From: Polaribacter reichenbachii
Lineage (GTDB): Bacteria > Bacteroidota > Bacteroidia > Flavobacteriales > Flavobacteriaceae
Direction: 5' to 3'
NCBI RefSeq assembly: GCF_001975665.1
Contig: NZ_CP019419.1
Coordinates: 2,277,501 to 2,341,500 of the forward strand
Length of the DNA stretch: 64,000 bases
Numbering within the stretch: position 1 is the first letter of the stretch; each line of letters starts with the position of its first letter. Both the position numbers and the translations under genes were made by a program. This document shows, one piece after another, positions 62,905 to 64,000 of the stretch. A model generated the notes under the pieces. It was not told where the DNA came from and did no database searches. It saw only the letters and a program-made list of their open reading frames with translations.

Positions 62905-63387
62905 ATGAAAAAAATTGAAATAGCTACAACTGCTACATTATATAATGATGTGTCAGAACTCTCTTCAGAAGACAAAATGTTGATGAACAAAGCTATTGAA
63001 GCCAGACATAAAGCCTATGCTCCCTATTCTAAATTTAATGTAGGCGCAGCTTTGTTATTAGAAAATAACGAAATTATTTTAGGTAACAATCAAGAAAACG
63101 CAGCCTATCCTTCTGGTATGTGTGCAGAAAGAGTTGCAATTTGGAAAGCAGGTTCTGATTTTCCAGGAGTTAAAATCTTAAAATTAGCAATTACTGCAAG
63201 TTCATCGATTACTAAAGTTGATAAACCTGTAGGTCCTTGTGGCGCTTGTAGGCAATCTTTATCAGAATATGAAATAAAGCAAAAACAATCATTTCCTATT
63301 TTGTTTATGGGCGAAGTTGGTGAAATTGTAAAAACAGAATCACTACTTTCTTTATTGCCTTTTTCTTTTGATAGTTCGTACTTGTAA
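62905..63387 (+). CDS. cdd: Cytidine deaminase
   Basis: 160 residues from ATG 62905 (MKKIEIATTATLYND). The frame also contains a TTG at 62890 but that lies within the porV terminator T-run, so the ATG is chosen. Zinc site: CAERVAIW (Cys, Glu) and GPCGACRQSL (two Cys). YAPYSKFNVGAALLLENNE and QENAAYPSGM are family segments. Deaminates (deoxy)cytidine for pyrimidine salvage. Only 14 bases separate it from the terminator, so its own promoter would have to overlap porV or read-through feeds it. Confidence 0.95.
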   Translation: MKKIEIATTATLYNDVSELSSEDKMLMNKAIEARHKAYAPYSKFNVGAALLLENNEIILGNNQENAAYPSGMCAERVAIWKAGSDFPGVKILKLAITASSSITKVDKPVGPCGACRQSLSEYEIKQKQSFPILFMGEVGEIVKTESLLSLLPFSFDSSYL

Positions 63388-63479
63388 AATTTCATGCAAG
63401 ATTTTTAGAATCTTTTTAGTATGCCAAAACTGTGAAATCAATTAAGGAAATACAAATAAAGAAGAAGACTTTATATTCT

Positions 63480-63681
63480 CCTGCAAGGTTTCCAAAACCT
63501 TGTAGGTATGCAAAATTACTTATTAAAATTAAGTTAGAGTTAATTCAATAATACACACAACATCCTGCAAGGTTTTTAGAACCTTGTAGGTATATAAAAA
63601 CTATTTATTTGAATTAAATATTTATTAATTTTAGAGGTAGAAGTACAACATCCTGCAAGGTTTCCAAAACCTTGTAAGTAT
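63480..63681. repeat. Three copies of a 30-bp palindromic repeat
   Basis: Copies at 63480-63509, 63564-63593 and 63652-63681. Each reads CCTGCAAGGTT[TC/TT]..AACCTTGTAGGTAT or a one-base variant; ACAAGGTT/AACCTTGT type arms fold into a hairpin with a 4-6 base loop. Spacers of 54 and 58 bases are unrelated AT-rich DNA. The unit is a dispersed palindromic element that reads equally well from either strand. Confidence 0.85.
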
Positions 63682-63696
63682 TTAAAAAAGTAACAA

Positions 63697-64000
63697 TTGA
63701 AACCAGATATCAGCTCAAGAAAAGACATCAAATTAATCATTACCAAATTCTACGATAAGTTACTAGTAGATGAAAAGATGCTGCCTTTTTTCGAGGAAAT
63801 TGTTGCAAAAAATCAATTTGAACATCATCTAGAAATTATCACAGATTTCTGGAACGATATTTTGTTTGATACCCTTACTTACCAAAACAACGTGATGCAA
63901 AAACACTTGAATATAAATACTTTTATAAACTTAAAAGAAGCACATTTTGCTATTTGGGTATCGTATTTTTTTACCACGATTAATTTTTATTTTGAAGGAG
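63697..64000 (+). CDS. Group III truncated haemoglobin (partial, runs off the window)
   Basis: TTG start at 63697 (an in-frame TAA at 63691 leaves no other start upstream). The visible 101 residues include RKDIKLIITKFYDKLLVDEKM, LPFFEEIVAKNQFEHHLEII, TDFWNDILFDTLTYQNNVMQ and KHLNINTFINLKEAHFAIWV. The F/Y and W positions and the MQKHL segment fit the proximal-histidine region of the truncated globins found in Bacteroidota. Probable role in oxygen or NO handling. The C-terminus is beyond position 64000. Confidence 0.8.
   Translation, partial: MKPDISSRKDIKLIITKFYDKLLVDEKMLPFFEEIVAKNQFEHHLEIITDFWNDILFDTLTYQNNVMQKHLNINTFINLKEAHFAIWVSYFFTTINFYFEG

Noticed and set aside
63480..63681. Possible CRISPR array (30-bp repeats, ~56-base spacers)
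   Set aside because: Only three copies, repeats differ from each other, each is internally palindromic, spacers are AT-rich host-like DNA, and no cas gene is near. Better explained as a dispersed palindromic repeat.

Overview
The window comes from an AT-rich (about 30% GC by eye) member of the Bacteroidota, almost certainly a marine Flavobacteriaceae. Polaribacter or Tenacibaculum relatives are my best guess, but the genus is not proven by sequence alone. The reasons are the gliding and type IX secretion genes gldJ, porU and porV, Bacteroidota core promoters of the form TTG-N18-21-TAnnTTTG, the near absence of Shine-Dalgarno sites, and a Bacteroidota-type HU remnant.

Layout. (1) 1-450: the 3' end of an rRNA operon (23S tail, 5S, terminator). 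(2) 0.8-11.1 kb, minus strand: a nitrogen-assimilation block of outer-membrane porin, ammonium transporter, PII protein, second ammonium transporter, gltB and gltD. Ammonium is taken up, sensed by PII and assimilated by GOGAT. (3) 11.3-21.3 kb: housekeeping genes (TruA-family pseudouridine synthase, acyl-CoA dehydrogenase, anmK, Glu/Leu-type dehydrogenase with NhaD antiporter, ExbB-ExbD-TonB energy transducer, folC, tRNA-Val). (4) 21.3-25.6 kb: a sialate O-acetylesterase, a decayed 1.4-kb zone holding an HU-like pseudogene and hairpins, and a PAP2 phosphatase.

(5) 25.8-53.9 kb: a large Wzx/Wzy-type capsule or exopolysaccharide locus. The left arm makes precursors: UDP-HexNAc dehydrogenase, WbpB/WlbA-like oxidoreductase, two small nucleotidyltransferases, GDP-fucose (gmd, fcl), UDP-glucuronate (ugd) and UDP-xylose (uxs). 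The very AT-rich centre (34.4-47.0 kb) is strain-specific in character. It holds a fused CMP-nonulosonate synthetase/HAD phosphatase, a short NeuB, a HAD/nucleotidyltransferase-kinase/nucleotidyltransferase cassette, flippase, polymerase, glycosyltransferases, an acetyltransferase and a PssD/PssE pair. The right arm holds a WcaJ-type initiating transferase, Wza, Wzc, a nucleotidyltransferase-fold protein and a PHP-type tyrosine phosphatase. A 166-bp gmd remnant lies exactly where the variable centre begins, and low-complexity 'word-salad' DNA lies just inside the left edge (27.0-27.5 kb) and just outside the right edge (54.9-55.1 kb).

(6) 54.1-64 kb: N-acetylglucosamine kinase family protein, murF, gldJ, then the divergent porU-porV unit, cytidine deaminase, three copies of a palindromic repeat, and the start of a group III truncated haemoglobin cut by the window end.

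The most promising candidates for something undescribed are the coupled cassette at 36.6-39.3 kb and the two-gene nonulosonic-acid module at 34.4-36.5 kb, which lacks NeuC and has a NeuB without the C-terminal SAF domain. All database-dependent statements are from memory of families; nothing was searched.
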